Source of the DNA: Bacteroidota bacterium
GTDB lineage: Bacteria > Bacteroidota > Bacteroidia > Cytophagales > Cytophagaceae
Assembly (NCBI GenBank): GCA_023428135.1
Contig: JAEYZG010000016.1
Span: forward strand, 1 to 64,000
DNA: 64,000 nt
Direction of reading: 5' to 3'
In this document: positions 11,301 to 20,968 of the stretch, piece by piece
Layout of the letters: every line of letters starts with the position of its first letter
Numbering within the stretch: position 1 is the stretch's first letter
The notes under the pieces: generated by a model
Databases searched by the model: none
What the model saw: the letters and a program-made list of their open reading frames with translations, nothing else
Told to the model about the DNA's origin: nothing
Position numbers and translations under genes: made by a program

Positions 11301-14300
11301 ATACTTTATTGCCTTATAAAACAACTACACTTTATGATTTAATATTTCAGAATAAGGCAAAGAACGGTTCCATTGAGCCTGAACTTGCCGTTGAAAAGGT
11401 AATTGAAAATGAATCTGTCGTTGTTAAAAAACAAATGGCTGAATTCAGGAAAGCAATCAGTACCTGTATAAGTATAAAAGAAACAGATTTCGACAAACTG
11501 GTGGCCGCTCTTCCCAATGGCGATTTAACTTTTGTAAACTTAAGCGAAATGTATGCGATGGGTAAGTTGATGAAGAAGTTTAAAATTAAGGCAGATGACT
11601 TTTTTATTTTAAAAGAATTGACTGGTATTAATATTTTTAATTCAGCTGTTGATATGCTCAGGTTTTGTGTGGCGGTTGAGGATTCGGGGAAGGGACCAAT
11701 AAAGGCAGCTGATGTAAAATATTTCCTTCAACATAAAGCTGATAATATAAATGACCGAGAGATTAGACAAGAGAAGATTGAGGCAATCCTTTCTGGAATT
11801 CAATTAGCCTGTCAAAAATCCTTTTATGAAAATCGTTCTCCTTATAGCGATGAATTATCAGTTGAGACTCAAAAGGAAACTTTAAAAACTTATCTTTCCA
11901 AATTATGGGTATTAGATGAAGCAGATGTTGCCATCCTGTTAAATTTCATTGATAGGAATTGGAAATATTCCTGGGTTGATGAATTTTTCGTAGTGCATAA
12001 TGGTAGTGCGGCTGCAGATGCCAGCACCTTTATTGATGATAAAAAAATACATACACTCTTTGATGTTACAGTAATCAAGACTGCATTGAATAATTTGGCA
12101 AATGCAGCAGGTCCGGATATAGAAAATGAGCAGAAAGCTTTTATTAAGGCTTGGCTTTCCGAAATTTCTTCCTATCTCTTTAAGCAAAACAAATTTTCTG
12201 TCATCAATACTGCAATAACTACTGCATTTAAGGCTGGTATAGATAAGGTAGATATAGTATTATCCAATGCCATTTTGAAAAAAACAGCTCCTGGAGCAGG
12301 TATTCTCATAGATGTTTTACAAAGTGATTCATTGATAGATATAGCTGATATTAATTCCGGGCATCCAATTCCTATCCTTCCAGTGATCAGTGAAACTATG
12401 TTTCCAAAGCAATATGCAGCCTTTCGTTTATTACATAAGTTGTTCCCTTTAATCAATCTATTAAATTTAAGTAATGATCAATTGGAGTGGTTCCTGAAAA
12501 ATGCAAAGGTTTTGGAATGGTTTGAATTGGATAATATTCCTTTTGAAACAGGACAATCGACCGTTTCTTATCAGCATTATGAGGAATTTATAAGCTTGTT
12601 ATCGTTGATAAAAGATCTTTCACCAGTTCAAAATCCTTCAGATGCAGAAAATCCGATTTCCTTTTTCAGCACTATGGAACTTGTGCTCAATGCTTCAATA
12701 ACTCAGGATGAATGGATGCAAGCGCTTTCTTTGTTAACGGGTTATGATAAAGCGGATTTAATTGCCGTTGATCAATATTTCTTTTCAGCCTTTAATCCTG
12801 ATAATTATAAAGCTGTTTCCAATTTGAAGCGCTTGCTGGATAGTGCCGATAGTATGCGAATGTTAAGTGCCAATATAGGGCAGATAACTAATTTTATTAA
12901 ACCTTTACTGAATGCGAATGATACAGCAGACCTTCGCACCAATCTCAAAACCAGGTATGATGAGGATACCTGGCTGAGTACTCTTAAAGAGATCATGGAC
13001 AAAATCCGGCCTCAAAAAAGAGATGCATTGGTTACATACTTGCTGGCTACAAATCCTGATGTAAAAAATGAAAATGATCTATATGAATATTTTCTTGTCG
13101 ATGTTGAAATAGGGGCATGTATGCCTTCTTCCCGTATTGTATTGGCTCATAATAGTGTTCAACTGTTTGTGCAACGCTGCCTGATGGGACTGGAGCCTGA
13201 AGCTATTGCAAATACAGAGGAAGATCCGGATTGGAATCAATGGAAATGGATGAAGAATTACCGTGTTTGGGAAGCCAACAGAAAAATATTCCTGTATCCT
13301 GAAAATTGGTATGATGTAACGCTGGCTGATGATAAATCCTTCCTGCTTACGGATTTCATCAATGAGATCCAGCAAAATGAGCTCACAAATGATACTGCTG
13401 AGCAGTCTGTCCGAAATTATCTGGAGAAGCTGGATAATATTGCATTTCTTGAGGTGAAAGCAACTTGGTATGATGTTCCAACCCGTACCATGCATGTGTT
13501 TGCACGCACCAAAGGCGGTGATCCTGATATATATTATTATAGAAGATTCGAAAGCGAACGTAGCTGGACTGCCTGGGAGAAGGTTGAATTAGATATTACA
13601 GGAGAACAGCTGGTTGCTTTTATACGAAATAATCGTTTACATCTTGCATGGCTTATTTTTACTGAAGAAGCAGACCCTGAGCAAAAGACAAAAGTTCCTT
13701 CAACTACAGATCAAGGTAGGGAAATAGATACGGACAAACCCTATAAAAGGCTTAAGATTCAACTGGCAATAAGTGAATTCAGCAATGAGAAGTGGCAACC
13801 GAAAAAAGTATCGAAAGACTGCATTTACACACCAGAAATTCATGAAGCTTATCCCTATTATTCATTAAATAGAGAAAAGTTTAATCTGAGCTTTATAGAA
13901 GTACTTAGTCAGATTCATGTATTTAGCAGTCGAGGGAACAAACGGGATATTGAAGATAAAATTCTTAACGGAATATTTAATATAGCTGGATGCAAAGGGT
14001 ATCCTGAAAAAGTCGAAGGCGGTAACTATAAGTTGATTGATTTTCTACCGGATTTCAGTCAGGCCAGACTCCTTTCTCAGCGATATACAGAGGATGTTAA
14101 TATAAGTCCGGATGACCTGAAAGTCAAAAATGGAATAAGTCCTTTCCAGTTCTTTAAGTTACTTGACAAGACTCCCGGACAGTTCAGAATCACTTATCCT
14201 CATCAGTTGACAGTTGTTGATCTGATCAGTGCAGTTTATCAGTTCATTATTCTTCTCTTATTAAGAAAATCAAATACAGATATTAAACTTCCGGGATTAA

Positions 14301-17300
14301 AAATTCCATTCGGAACTTTGCTTCCATATTTCATGGAAGATAGCTGGCATGCCTATGTCATTATCCCAGGCTTCTATAAACAACAATATGCAGAAGGGGA
14401 GTTCTATTCTGTAGTTGGTTTGACAGATGATGAGAAGCGAACAGCATCTGACGTGTTTCAACTCTTGGATACAATTACAAATTGGGTAAAAAAAATCAGG
14501 CTTGAAATTCAGACAAATCCACCTGCAGATACACAAGAAGCTATTGATAGAATTATTGCTGATCCTGACTTTCAGGAGATCATTCAGGAAATGTCACATT
14601 ACAAAGCCCTTCAACCATTCCTTCAAAAGTTAATTGGTATTACAGACAATTCAGAGTTTGATGAATATCTGAAGAAGGCATTAGAGCAAAATGGTCTTGT
14701 GTATGGTGAGCAGTTTAAGAATATGTACCACCCAATGGTATGTGCATTGAGAACTATCTTGTACAAAGATGGTATTCCTGGTTTAATGAAAAGGGAGACT
14801 CAACTTAAAATTAATGAGTCTTTTGATTTCAAAGCATATTATACCCCGGATCCGCTGCATGTTGCCAAGCTTAGTTACAAACAACCTGATGGTTCAGTAA
14901 TTTATAACTATCCGATTGAAGATATAGATTTTACCAGTGACGGAAGTTATAGCTTATACAATTGGGACTTGTTTTACCGTGTACCTCTGCATATTGCTTC
15001 AAGTCTCACAAAGAATCAACGATTTGAAGAAGCACTTTCCTGGTTTCACTATATGTTCAACCCTACAGGAGCTTTGCCTGGCACAGGTGTTCAGAAATAC
15101 TGGGTTACCAAGCCGTTTTATCTTAATCAGGAATCCGATTACATAGCTCAGAGAATTGATTCATTAATGAATGCCACTGCTGATCAAAATAATCCTGATA
15201 TCAAGGAACTGGAATTTGCAATTGAACAATGGAGAAACAAGCCCTTTAGACCTGACGTGATAGCCAAATTCAGGCCGGTAGCTTATCAGAAAGCTTTATT
15301 GATGAAGTATATCGATAACCTCACCGAATGGGGAGATTACTTATTCAGGCAGGATACAATGGAATCCATAGCACAGGCTACCCAGATGTATATTCTCGCA
15401 GATAAGTTATTAGGACCTAAGCCTAAAATTGTTCCTTCGGTAATAAAGCCTCCTTCTGAAACCTATAATCAGATTGAAGCCAAATTGGATAGTTTTGGTA
15501 ATGCACTGATTGCACTTGAAAATATTCTGCCGGATGTATCTATACTGCCAGAAGGAGGAGCGGAGCTGCCTCCTTCGCCGGTCACTTTATCCATGCTTTA
15601 CTTCTGCATTCCTCAAAACGAAAAGATGTTTGAATATTGGGACAGAGTTGCTGACCGTTTGTTCAAGATAAGACATTGTCAAAACATCGATGGAATAGAG
15701 AGAAGTTTAGCTTTATTTGCTCCACCAATAGATCCGGGAATGTTAGTAAAAGCAACAGCAGCAGGTTTGGATGTTTCTACCATATTAGCAGGTTTCAATG
15801 CACCTACACCTTTTTATCGATTTAATATTTTATCTGCTAAAGCGACGGAGCTTGTACAGGAAGTTCGGGGGCTTGGTTATTCCCTACTTCAGGCATTGGA
15901 GAAAAGAGATGCAGAGGCATTATCACTACTAAGGAATGAATTGGAATTAAAAGTGTTGAATGCCGTCAGAGATATTAAGAAGCTGCAGATTGATGAGGCA
16001 ATTGAACAAATAGAAATATTGAAGCGGACTCAGAAGGTTACAGAAGAAAGGTATAAATTCTATAAAGAAATTGAGTTTATGAATGCGCTTGAAGTCACGT
16101 CGTTGTCTATGAATGCAATTTCTATTTTAGGGTATAGTGTTGGATCAATAATGGAAATGGCTGCATCTGCTTCTGTTATGTTTCCTGATTGGGTAATCGG
16201 CACTTCCGGATTCGGAGGTTCACCTGTTGCTACTTTTCATCCATTGGGAGGAGAAAAAATATCTAACGCAACAAAGTCATACGCCAATCATGTACTGTTG
16301 GGGGCGCAGATAGTTGACAAAGTCGCTGGTGGAATTTCTTCTGTTGCAAATTATCAAAGGCGCTATGATGACTGGAAGCTTCAGGAGCGATTAGCTATTA
16401 AAGAGTTAGCCAGCATTGAAAAGCAAATAGCTGCAGCTGAAATCAGGAAGGAAATTTCTGAAAAGGATTTGAAAAATCATGACTTACAAATTGAGAATGC
16501 AAAGAAAACGGATGAATTTATGCGTTCTAAATTTAGTAACAAAGAGTTGTATGACTGGATGATCGGACAGGTAAGTTCAGTTTATTACAAGTCCTATCAA
16601 CTGGCTCATGACTTTGCTAAAAAGGCAGAACGCTGCTATAGATTTGAATTGGGGAATGAAGATAGCTTTATTAACTATGGATATTGGGATAGCATGAAAA
16701 AAGGATTACAATCTGCTGATGCATTGTTGCACGATATAAAGAGGATGGAGGCTGGATACCTTGATAAAAATAGAAGGGAGTATGAAATCATTAAGCATAT
16801 TTCTCTTTTACAGCTTGACCCTCTTGCTATAATCAAACTGCGGGCTACTGGAATTTGTGACTTCGAAGTACCTGAAGCGCTGTATGACATGGATCATGCC
16901 GGACATTTTTTCAGAAGGATAAAATCCGTAAGCATTAGTATGCCATGTATAGCTGGCCCTTATACATCTGTGAGCGCTAAGTTGTCTTTAATTAATAACC
17001 GTTACCGAAAAAATACGAATACTGCGACAGGATATGCAGAAGAGTTAGGCAATGACGAAAGATTTATATATAATATCGGGTCTATTCAGTCTGTGGCAAC
17101 CAGCAATGCTCAGAATGATAGTGGTCTGTTTGAGTTGAATTTCAGGGATGAAAGGTATCTGCCATTTGAAGGTTGTGGAGCTATAAGTTCATGGAGACTG
17201 GAACTACCCAATCCTGGCATAGCGAAACAATTTAATTATGACACTATTTCAGATGTGATTCTCCATGTAAAATATACTGCACGCGATGGCGGAAGTACTT

Positions 17301-17722
17301 TAAAAGGTCTGGCAGAAGGTTCTTTGATAGAAAGAATGGAGCAAATTAGACAGCAATTGAATACGGAGCAAGGTTTTTACATTGCATTTAATTTGAAACA
17401 TGATATGCCTAATGAATGGCATTTGTTCAGGAAAAATAAATCAGTGAGTTTAACTATTTCAAAAGATCGGTTACCTTATTTCATACAGGGAATCAACACT
17501 GCGGATATTGAACATATTACTTTTGTTGCAAAATCCCCTTCTGCTGTAACAATCAAGGTTGATGGAACTCCTGTCTCTATTAATAGAGCGGAATGGAGCT
17601 TGTTTATTGGTAATCACAGTGGCATTACTTTGGATAATGCCTTTACTTTATCTATAGATTCACAATCTGAGATGGATGCATTGAGTGAAATGTTAATGGT
17701 TATAAAAATAAGACTTTCATAA
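8399..17722 (+). CDS. Tc toxin TcA subunit (pore-forming, receptor-binding)
   Basis: This 3107-residue protein is the presumed partner of the preceding TcBC fusion; TcA pentamers bind the target cell and inject the BC cargo. The N-terminus (about 10-110) is a transthyretin/carboxypeptidase-regulatory-like beta domain (LGTITDANKQPLPNLKVEIY). A VRP1-type region starts near residue 570 with a Cys cluster (C570-x-C572-x2-C575) followed by RSVYSPAAYLVEILQFL. The neuraminidase-like/ABC-toxin region begins near 1620 (NYRVWEANRKIFLYPENWYD). The coiled-coil pore and TcB-binding part spans about 2450-3107 and includes FRDERYLPFEGCGAISSWRL near 2910. The length exceeds the roughly 2500 residues of Photorhabdus TcA, partly because of the N-terminal domain. 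The start ATG (8399) has no clear ribosome binding site. No lysis or export gene is adjacent. Confidence 0.9.
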   Translation: MATTTSKTNSVLGTITDANKQPLPNLKVEIYDVDMRSWQLLASIATNWDGKFEVTWSHEQLSGRGKKTADIAVKVLTSEKGVELYKSDMDDVRFNAGEREEINITIKQPVPKETVEFDWLVKEVLFLAGNVAIEDINENKEHRDITFLSKELEVSSEKLEHLVVAHRLQKMTSIHADFFYGIFRKGTLLQDDFGGAFKARHSICLGDDDKILLFDIALTDTNKIETDLKAAVQENIIGVSVLRNLGHDFDTLQKFKKEADAYYEKEHPKKVIELVTKMLDPIKVKEVEQLLFNNKNDLNTFFDKVSDPDFFERKGERKEYDLDAVLNKLFNFSKEAVADIVKEVRIENISDVKKLARFNKAKWVEEIKKTSSGAYDEKAISTYASAVVRRFEKAFPTVAFAAQLERSEKGVLKNQRELVNFFNKHEDFEFLKDNVDLYLKEKGNEFNSEAVADELKSVQRIFKLVPHYGKTIALRNEKIHSAFNIVSIGRTRFEKEVAPKAGLSELEAKEVFNKAETKHTAAMLTIGDLNDSISAMNIASLENASLMKKIEAVSKEFPNLKSLFKLTDTCECEHCRSVYSPAAYLVEILQFLDKRRIVKQIPGTGNTKEVLFSRRPDLGEIDLGCENANIPVKYIDLVCEILEDAIAPDQGIHFTGNLVDGPDPSKGKISNSLLAVLQAAGLPVTDKALIHETESSIVPSSSLPHYLRDKKLVCKVVNNGTNNFSIYRLRQTMSSAEELDAAPEYVNTHAYDVLKSSNFAFKLPFDLPHAEANAYFERFGIKRADLMEIFQKSVISDIETIATEYLGLTDSDRQLIANTPLLNDNAAQQNFWNVPAPGNVVDYLKHVDHFLDRTGLEYKELELLLKLRFINKNGNLFIYNNDLTCDTATKEIKNLDLDVVDRIHRFIRLQRKLGWKFETLDEVISQAKLGNGHLNDNCLIVISNLHKISNKTGLTIDELICCFGEIPHTLLPYKTTTLYDLIFQNKAKNGSIEPELAVEKVIENESVVVKKQMAEFRKAISTCISIKETDFDKLVAALPNGDLTFVNLSEMYAMGKLMKKFKIKADDFFILKELTGINIFNSAVDMLRFCVAVEDSGKGPIKAADVKYFLQHKADNINDREIRQEKIEAILSGIQLACQKSFYENRSPYSDELSVETQKETLKTYLSKLWVLDEADVAILLNFIDRNWKYSWVDEFFVVHNGSAAADASTFIDDKKIHTLFDVTVIKTALNNLANAAGPDIENEQKAFIKAWLSEISSYLFKQNKFSVINTAITTAFKAGIDKVDIVLSNAILKKTAPGAGILIDVLQSDSLIDIADINSGHPIPILPVISETMFPKQYAAFRLLHKLFPLINLLNLSNDQLEWFLKNAKVLEWFELDNIPFETGQSTVSYQHYEEFISLLSLIKDLSPVQNPSDAENPISFFSTMELVLNASITQDEWMQALSLLTGYDKADLIAVDQYFFSAFNPDNYKAVSNLKRLLDSADSMRMLSANIGQITNFIKPLLNANDTADLRTNLKTRYDEDTWLSTLKEIMDKIRPQKRDALVTYLLATNPDVKNENDLYEYFLVDVEIGACMPSSRIVLAHNSVQLFVQRCLMGLEPEAIANTEEDPDWNQWKWMKNYRVWEANRKIFLYPENWYDVTLADDKSFLLTDFINEIQQNELTNDTAEQSVRNYLEKLDNIAFLEVKATWYDVPTRTMHVFARTKGGDPDIYYYRRFESERSWTAWEKVELDITGEQLVAFIRNNRLHLAWLIFTEEADPEQKTKVPSTTDQGREIDTDKPYKRLKIQLAISEFSNEKWQPKKVSKDCIYTPEIHEAYPYYSLNREKFNLSFIEVLSQIHVFSSRGNKRDIEDKILNGIFNIAGCKGYPEKVEGGNYKLIDFLPDFSQARLLSQRYTEDVNISPDDLKVKNGISPFQFFKLLDKTPGQFRITYPHQLTVVDLISAVYQFIILLLLRKSNTDIKLPGLKIPFGTLLPYFMEDSWHAYVIIPGFYKQQYAEGEFYSVVGLTDDEKRTASDVFQLLDTITNWVKKIRLEIQTNPPADTQEAIDRIIADPDFQEIIQEMSHYKALQPFLQKLIGITDNSEFDEYLKKALEQNGLVYGEQFKNMYHPMVCALRTILYKDGIPGLMKRETQLKINESFDFKAYYTPDPLHVAKLSYKQPDGSVIYNYPIEDIDFTSDGSYSLYNWDLFYRVPLHIASSLTKNQRFEEALSWFHYMFNPTGALPGTGVQKYWVTKPFYLNQESDYIAQRIDSLMNATADQNNPDIKELEFAIEQWRNKPFRPDVIAKFRPVAYQKALLMKYIDNLTEWGDYLFRQDTMESIAQATQMYILADKLLGPKPKIVPSVIKPPSETYNQIEAKLDSFGNALIALENILPDVSILPEGGAELPPSPVTLSMLYFCIPQNEKMFEYWDRVADRLFKIRHCQNIDGIERSLALFAPPIDPGMLVKATAAGLDVSTILAGFNAPTPFYRFNILSAKATELVQEVRGLGYSLLQALEKRDAEALSLLRNELELKVLNAVRDIKKLQIDEAIEQIEILKRTQKVTEERYKFYKEIEFMNALEVTSLSMNAISILGYSVGSIMEMAASASVMFPDWVIGTSGFGGSPVATFHPLGGEKISNATKSYANHVLLGAQIVDKVAGGISSVANYQRRYDDWKLQERLAIKELASIEKQIAAAEIRKEISEKDLKNHDLQIENAKKTDEFMRSKFSNKELYDWMIGQVSSVYYKSYQLAHDFAKKAERCYRFELGNEDSFINYGYWDSMKKGLQSADALLHDIKRMEAGYLDKNRREYEIIKHISLLQLDPLAIIKLRATGICDFEVPEALYDMDHAGHFFRRIKSVSISMPCIAGPYTSVSAKLSLINNRYRKNTNTATGYAEELGNDERFIYNIGSIQSVATSNAQNDSGLFELNFRDERYLPFEGCGAISSWRLELPNPGIAKQFNYDTISDVILHVKYTARDGGSTLKGLAEGSLIERMEQIRQQLNTEQGFYIAFNLKHDMPNEWHLFRKNKSVSLTISKDRLPYFIQGINTADIEHITFVAKSPSAVTIKVDGTPVSINRAEWSLFIGNHSGITLDNAFTLSIDSQSEMDALSEMLMVIKIRLS

Positions 17723-17755
17723 AGTCTTAAAAAAAATCCTTAATTATTTAAAATT

Positions 17756-17790
17756 AAGAAGGCTGTCTTTCGATGAAAAACAGCCTTCTT
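17756..17790. terminator. Bidirectional terminator between tcA and the YceI gene
   Basis: Perfect 11-bp stem AAGAAGGCTGT (17756-17766) / ACAGCCTTCTT (17780-17790). The loop can pair further (TTTC with GAAA). It lies 34 bp after the TcA stop and before the convergent YceI stop, so it can serve both strands. Confidence 0.8.
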
Positions 17791-17876
17791 CTTTAATGGT
17801 GAGATATGTTATGCTAAAAATAATTATTATTAAAAGTTAACATCAAAAGTTTAACCTTGATTTTTAAAAGTAAAAG

Positions 17877-18437
17877 TTATTTCAGAGTATAATCAGCATC
17901 AATTTTCACAGCGATCACTTCGGCTATTTTATGAAATACTATTTCAGGAACTTTAATTTTATGGTCCTCAAGTTTTACATTAAATTCAGCCTTTAAACGA
18001 AGCTGCAATGCTTCGTTTACTGTGATTGTAGCCTTTAAAGTCCGATTCTGTTCTACTCCGTGGATGGTCAGTTTTCCGGTTACTGTCACGTTATAAGTGC
18101 CTGGCTGCATCAGGTCTACATTTTCATTTATCACTCCTGAAAATGTGGCTTTCGGGTACTTGTCACTTTCCATGTACTTCTCATTGAAATGCTCCTGCAT
18201 AAGAGAATTCTTAAATTTAAAGCTATTGATCATGACAAGTGCTGCAGCCTCCCTGTTAGTCGGATTGATGGCAGAAGACATAGCAGAGGAATGAGCATCA
18301 ATGTTTTCAATCGGGGTTTCCGAATAAAAACTGATTTTTCCGGTTGAAGTTTTATAAACCTTATTTTGAGCATGCGCTTCGATACTTACCAGTATTAAAC
18401 AAGATACCAGAAAGATGTATATGATCTGTTTTACCAT
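17877..18437 (-). CDS. YceI family periplasmic protein
   Basis: This 186-residue protein has a signal peptide ending near HAQ (residue 24) and the YceI lipocalin-like pattern. It starts with a STGKISFYSETPIENIDAHS-type strand, has the central KYPKATFSG motif, and near the end GKLTIHGVEQNR. YceI proteins bind polyprenoid lipids in the periplasm; the exact ligand is unknown here. Its start overlaps the end of the upstream DUF5777 gene by 7 bp, so the two are very likely co-transcribed, downstream of two c-type cytochrome genes. YceI plus DUF5777 plus haem proteins is a recurrent Bacteroidota arrangement, suggesting a role in redox or quinone-linked envelope chemistry (inference). Confidence 0.9.
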   Translation of the reverse strand: MVKQIIYIFLVSCLILVSIEAHAQNKVYKTSTGKISFYSETPIENIDAHSSAMSSAINPTNREAAALVMINSFKFKNSLMQEHFNEKYMESDKYPKATFSGVINENVDLMQPGTYNVTVTGKLTIHGVEQNRTLKATITVNEALQLRLKAEFNVKLEDHKIKVPEIVFHKIAEVIAVKIDADYTLK

Positions 18438-19381
18438 TTTTTCTTTTCTTTAATTTTATCTTTTTGATCTTTTGCACTCCTGCTCACCGCAAATACTCTT
18501 GAAACATTGAATCCCAGTCTGATTTGCCCTTTATCCCATCTGCTTGTTGTATATGGAATAAATTGCACTTCATTAATTGCAAAAGAATTCGTAACAAACA
18601 CCTGGAAAACATGTCCTCCAGTTTCAAGGTCCATTCCTATGCTTGCACTGTTGTGGTATAAATCAGATTGATCCGGGGTATAATCGTTGATTCTGAAAAT
18701 GTATTCGCCAGTCAGAGAGATACTTCTCGTGATCTTGAATCTACCAGACACTCCCAAGGCAAGAATGTCATTCTTATCGTTGAGGTTCATTACCATATTG
18801 TAATGAATAAATGTTGGCGATACTTGTAAAGTTAGTCTTTCATGGAATTTCCTTGCGATCATAAGTTGATACATATAAGCAATTCGTGAGCTGAATTTTT
18901 CATATTTATCTACCCCCAGAATATTTTTATTAGGATCTTTATCTAAAGATACGTTCATTGTTATCAAACCAGTGAGACTGACAGGCATACTATTGTCCAT
19001 TGTTTGTCTGAGAATCCTGTATTTAAGAAATCCATCTGCCAGTTTACCATAGGAAGATCTTCCTATGCCTACAGTGAATCTGTCTGTGACAGAATAATCG
19101 AATCCTAGCCGAATAGTTGCCGGTCCATCCAATCCCCACAGGTTGGAGGCCCCGGTGCTGAAATCGGAGAATCTGTGTGATATTCTGAAATCCAGAGACC
19201 CTTTTCCTAATGTTTCAATTGTATGAAGATTAATTAATCTTGTTCCTTTGAAAGATGCAAAGACTAATTGTTTGCTTTGTGGCTGTTCGTTTTCAAGACT
19301 ATTCAATAAGTCTTCCTGGGCCCAAAGTTTAAATGAGATATTAAGTATAAATATTACAAATACAAATTTTTTCATAATCAT
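18431..19381 (-). CDS. DUF5777 family outer-membrane beta-barrel protein
   Basis: This 316-residue protein has a signal peptide (about 1-21, ending LWAQ). After a short linker come repeated amphipathic strands typical of a beta-barrel. The family signature lies at about 45-110: LVFASFKGTRLINLHTIE, LDFRISHRF, and WGLDGPATIRLGFDYSVTDR. The function of DUF5777 is unknown. It starts 13 bp after the upstream cytochrome gene and overlaps the YceI gene by 7 bp, so it belongs to the same minus-strand operon. A second Met (M3) is an equally possible start. Confidence 0.85.
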   Translation of the reverse strand: MIMKKFVFVIFILNISFKLWAQEDLLNSLENEQPQSKQLVFASFKGTRLINLHTIETLGKGSLDFRISHRFSDFSTGASNLWGLDGPATIRLGFDYSVTDRFTVGIGRSSYGKLADGFLKYRILRQTMDNSMPVSLTGLITMNVSLDKDPNKNILGVDKYEKFSSRIAYMYQLMIARKFHERLTLQVSPTFIHYNMVMNLNDKNDILALGVSGRFKITRSISLTGEYIFRINDYTPDQSDLYHNSASIGMDLETGGHVFQVFVTNSFAINEVQFIPYTTSRWDKGQIRLGFNVSRVFAVSRSAKDQKDKIKEKKKW

Positions 19382-19394
19382 GTTTAATAATTAA

Positions 19395-19772
19395 TCATTG
19401 CGGCTCTTTTGCATCAACCCATTGTTGAATTTTTTCTATTTGGCATTGAGGTATTGAAGATCCGGGAGGCATTGGCTGATATCCGCTTTTATGAAGGATA
19501 GCCCCCATTAATGCTCCTTTTTGAGCTTGGTCACGAACTGCTTCATAGCTATCAAGTATCACTCCTCCGGAAGCAATATCCTTACTATGACAAGTAATAC
19601 AGTTACTTGATAATATATGTTTAACAGACTGGTTATAGGTGCTTGCTACTGAACTGTCACAAGGATTGTTATTAAGAGTCTGTGGATTTAACTCTTGAAA
19701 ATTGTCATAATTACACCCATTCACTATTAATGTGAATAGAAAGATAAATATGATATGGCAAATTTGTTTCAT
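19395..19772 (-). CDS. c-type cytochrome lipoprotein
   Basis: This 125-residue protein has a lipoprotein signal (Cys20 in IVNGC) and one haem-binding motif C58-x2-C61-H62 (NCITCHSK). The PMPPGSSIP segment supplies a likely distal Met ligand, and the C-terminal helix is QIEKIQQWVDA. Its size and layout match small Bacteroidota haem lipoproteins that carry electrons in the periplasm. It lies 13 bp upstream of the DUF5777 gene and downstream of a second cytochrome of similar design. The partners are unknown. Confidence 0.85.
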   Translation of the reverse strand: MKQICHIIFIFLFTLIVNGCNYDNFQELNPQTLNNNPCDSSVASTYNQSVKHILSSNCITCHSKDIASGGVILDSYEAVRDQAQKGALMGAILHKSGYQPMPPGSSIPQCQIEKIQQWVDAKEPQ

Positions 19773-20038
19773 ATAACTAAGTTGACTTTATAGTCTTGTA
19801 AGATTCCAGAATAATAAGTTTAAGTTGCACTCTGACTATGTTTAGCCAGAGTATATCAAAGGTTACCAACCTTTGAAGTTCATTAAGGTTATTTAAAATG
19901 CCATGACATTCCCAGAATTCAGATGTCTTATAAACCTTGCTATATAAAATATAGGAATTTATTCTGTATGCATCCTGGCCCATAAACCAAGGTATATTTT
20001 TTATTTTATGACTCTCAAAAGATAACACTTAATACAAG

Positions 20039-20074
20039 TGTAAGAGCGAAAAAATTATGCATTTCGCTCTTACA
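20039..20074. terminator. Strong hairpin downstream of the first cytochrome gene
   Basis: A perfect 13-bp stem (20039-20051 with 20062-20074, core GTAAGAGCGAAA) with a 10-base loop, 19 bp after the stop of the 20093-20443 gene. There is no clear U tract, so it may be an mRNA-stabilising or processing hairpin rather than a full terminator. The spacer 19773-20092 holds nothing else I can support. Confidence 0.5.
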
Positions 20075-20092
20075 AACTAATAGTTGTATAAA

Positions 20093-20443
20093 TTAATTAT
20101 TCTGAGCTCCTGCGTCTACCCATGCTTTTATCTTTGCTATATCGCAGTCAGATAATTTGGGCATGTTTTTGGGCATTGCCGGTACTCCGTCTGCATGAGT
20201 TATTACCTTATAAAGCTTGCCGCTATTAGCTACTCCCTGCAATGTAGCAACATCACCAAGATTCATGGGCGCTGCACTATGACAAACTACACAGTTGTTA
20301 GCAATGATTGGTTTGACAGTATTGCTATAGGTAACATTGCTTGTCTCACAGACACTATCCGGAGTTGGATTGTCTTTCTCTTTATCTTTGCATGAGTAAA
20401 GAGAAATTGAAAATAAAAACAATAATAATGTAAGTTTTTTCAT
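20093..20443 (-). CDS. c-type cytochrome lipoprotein
   Basis: This 116-residue protein has a lipobox at C18 (SLYSC) and a haem motif C51-x2-C54-H55 (NCVVCHSAAP). Met residues in PAMPKNMPKLSD are candidate sixth ligands, and it ends in KIKAWVDAGAQNN. It resembles the 125-residue cytochrome downstream (shared C-x2-C-H core, acidic helix and terminal WVDA), so the two look like paralogues. It is the first gene of the cytochrome/DUF5777/YceI group, although a hairpin and 320 bp separate it from the second cytochrome. Probably a periplasmic electron carrier. Confidence 0.85.
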   Translation of the reverse strand: MKKLTLLLFLFSISLYSCKDKEKDNPTPDSVCETSNVTYSNTVKPIIANNCVVCHSAAPMNLGDVATLQGVANSGKLYKVITHADGVPAMPKNMPKLSDCDIAKIKAWVDAGAQNN

Positions 20444-20968
20444 GGGTTTGTTAGTTTGGATTATTGCTATTTTGGGTACTGTATGTCGATATTGAATGCT
20501 CAGAGCCAGCTTTAATCCTCACAAAACCTTTCTAACCTTTAATATTTTCGCTACTCGAAATATTATTCAGGATGACAAAAGCTTGTTCTGTTAATTGTAT
20601 GTTTAAACAATTAATCCCTAAATTAAATTCTTAATTATTTAATAGTCAACTTTTAGTGGATTTTTTTTTATTCCTACATAAGCCGATCAAAATATTTGTA
20701 TGTTTAATAGGGAAAATCTTATTGGAGAAATAAGTTCTTTTTCTTTCTGATGCTTGTTTAAACACGTATTTTGGGGTTGATTCCAAGAGAGGATTAATTA
20801 TATTGCAATCCTGTACCTTTTTACAAAAAAAGGAAATAAATAGCTATTTGAACAGGTGTAAGATTATGTCTGAATTTATTTATAGGGAGTTTGGGTGCTT
20901 AAATGATTAATATGATATCAAAGACATTGAAGTAAAAGCAATATTACTTTTCCATTGACTCTTTAGGC
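20444..20968. other. Gene-free divergent spacer
   Basis: This 525-bp AT-rich region lies between the divergent cytochrome (minus) and Crp/Fnr (plus) genes. I see no ORF with coding character, no RNA gene, and only a low-complexity hairpin near 20816-20833. It presumably carries both promoters. Confidence 0.5.

Noticed and set aside
19777..20028. 83-codon minus-strand ORF between the two cytochromes
   Set aside because: No signal peptide, no recognisable motif, odd composition, and a hairpin near its 5' side. It looks like chance.
20816..20833. CCTTTTT/AAAAAGG hairpin as a terminator
   Set aside because: Low-complexity A/T pairing with only two G-C pairs and no gene ending nearby.
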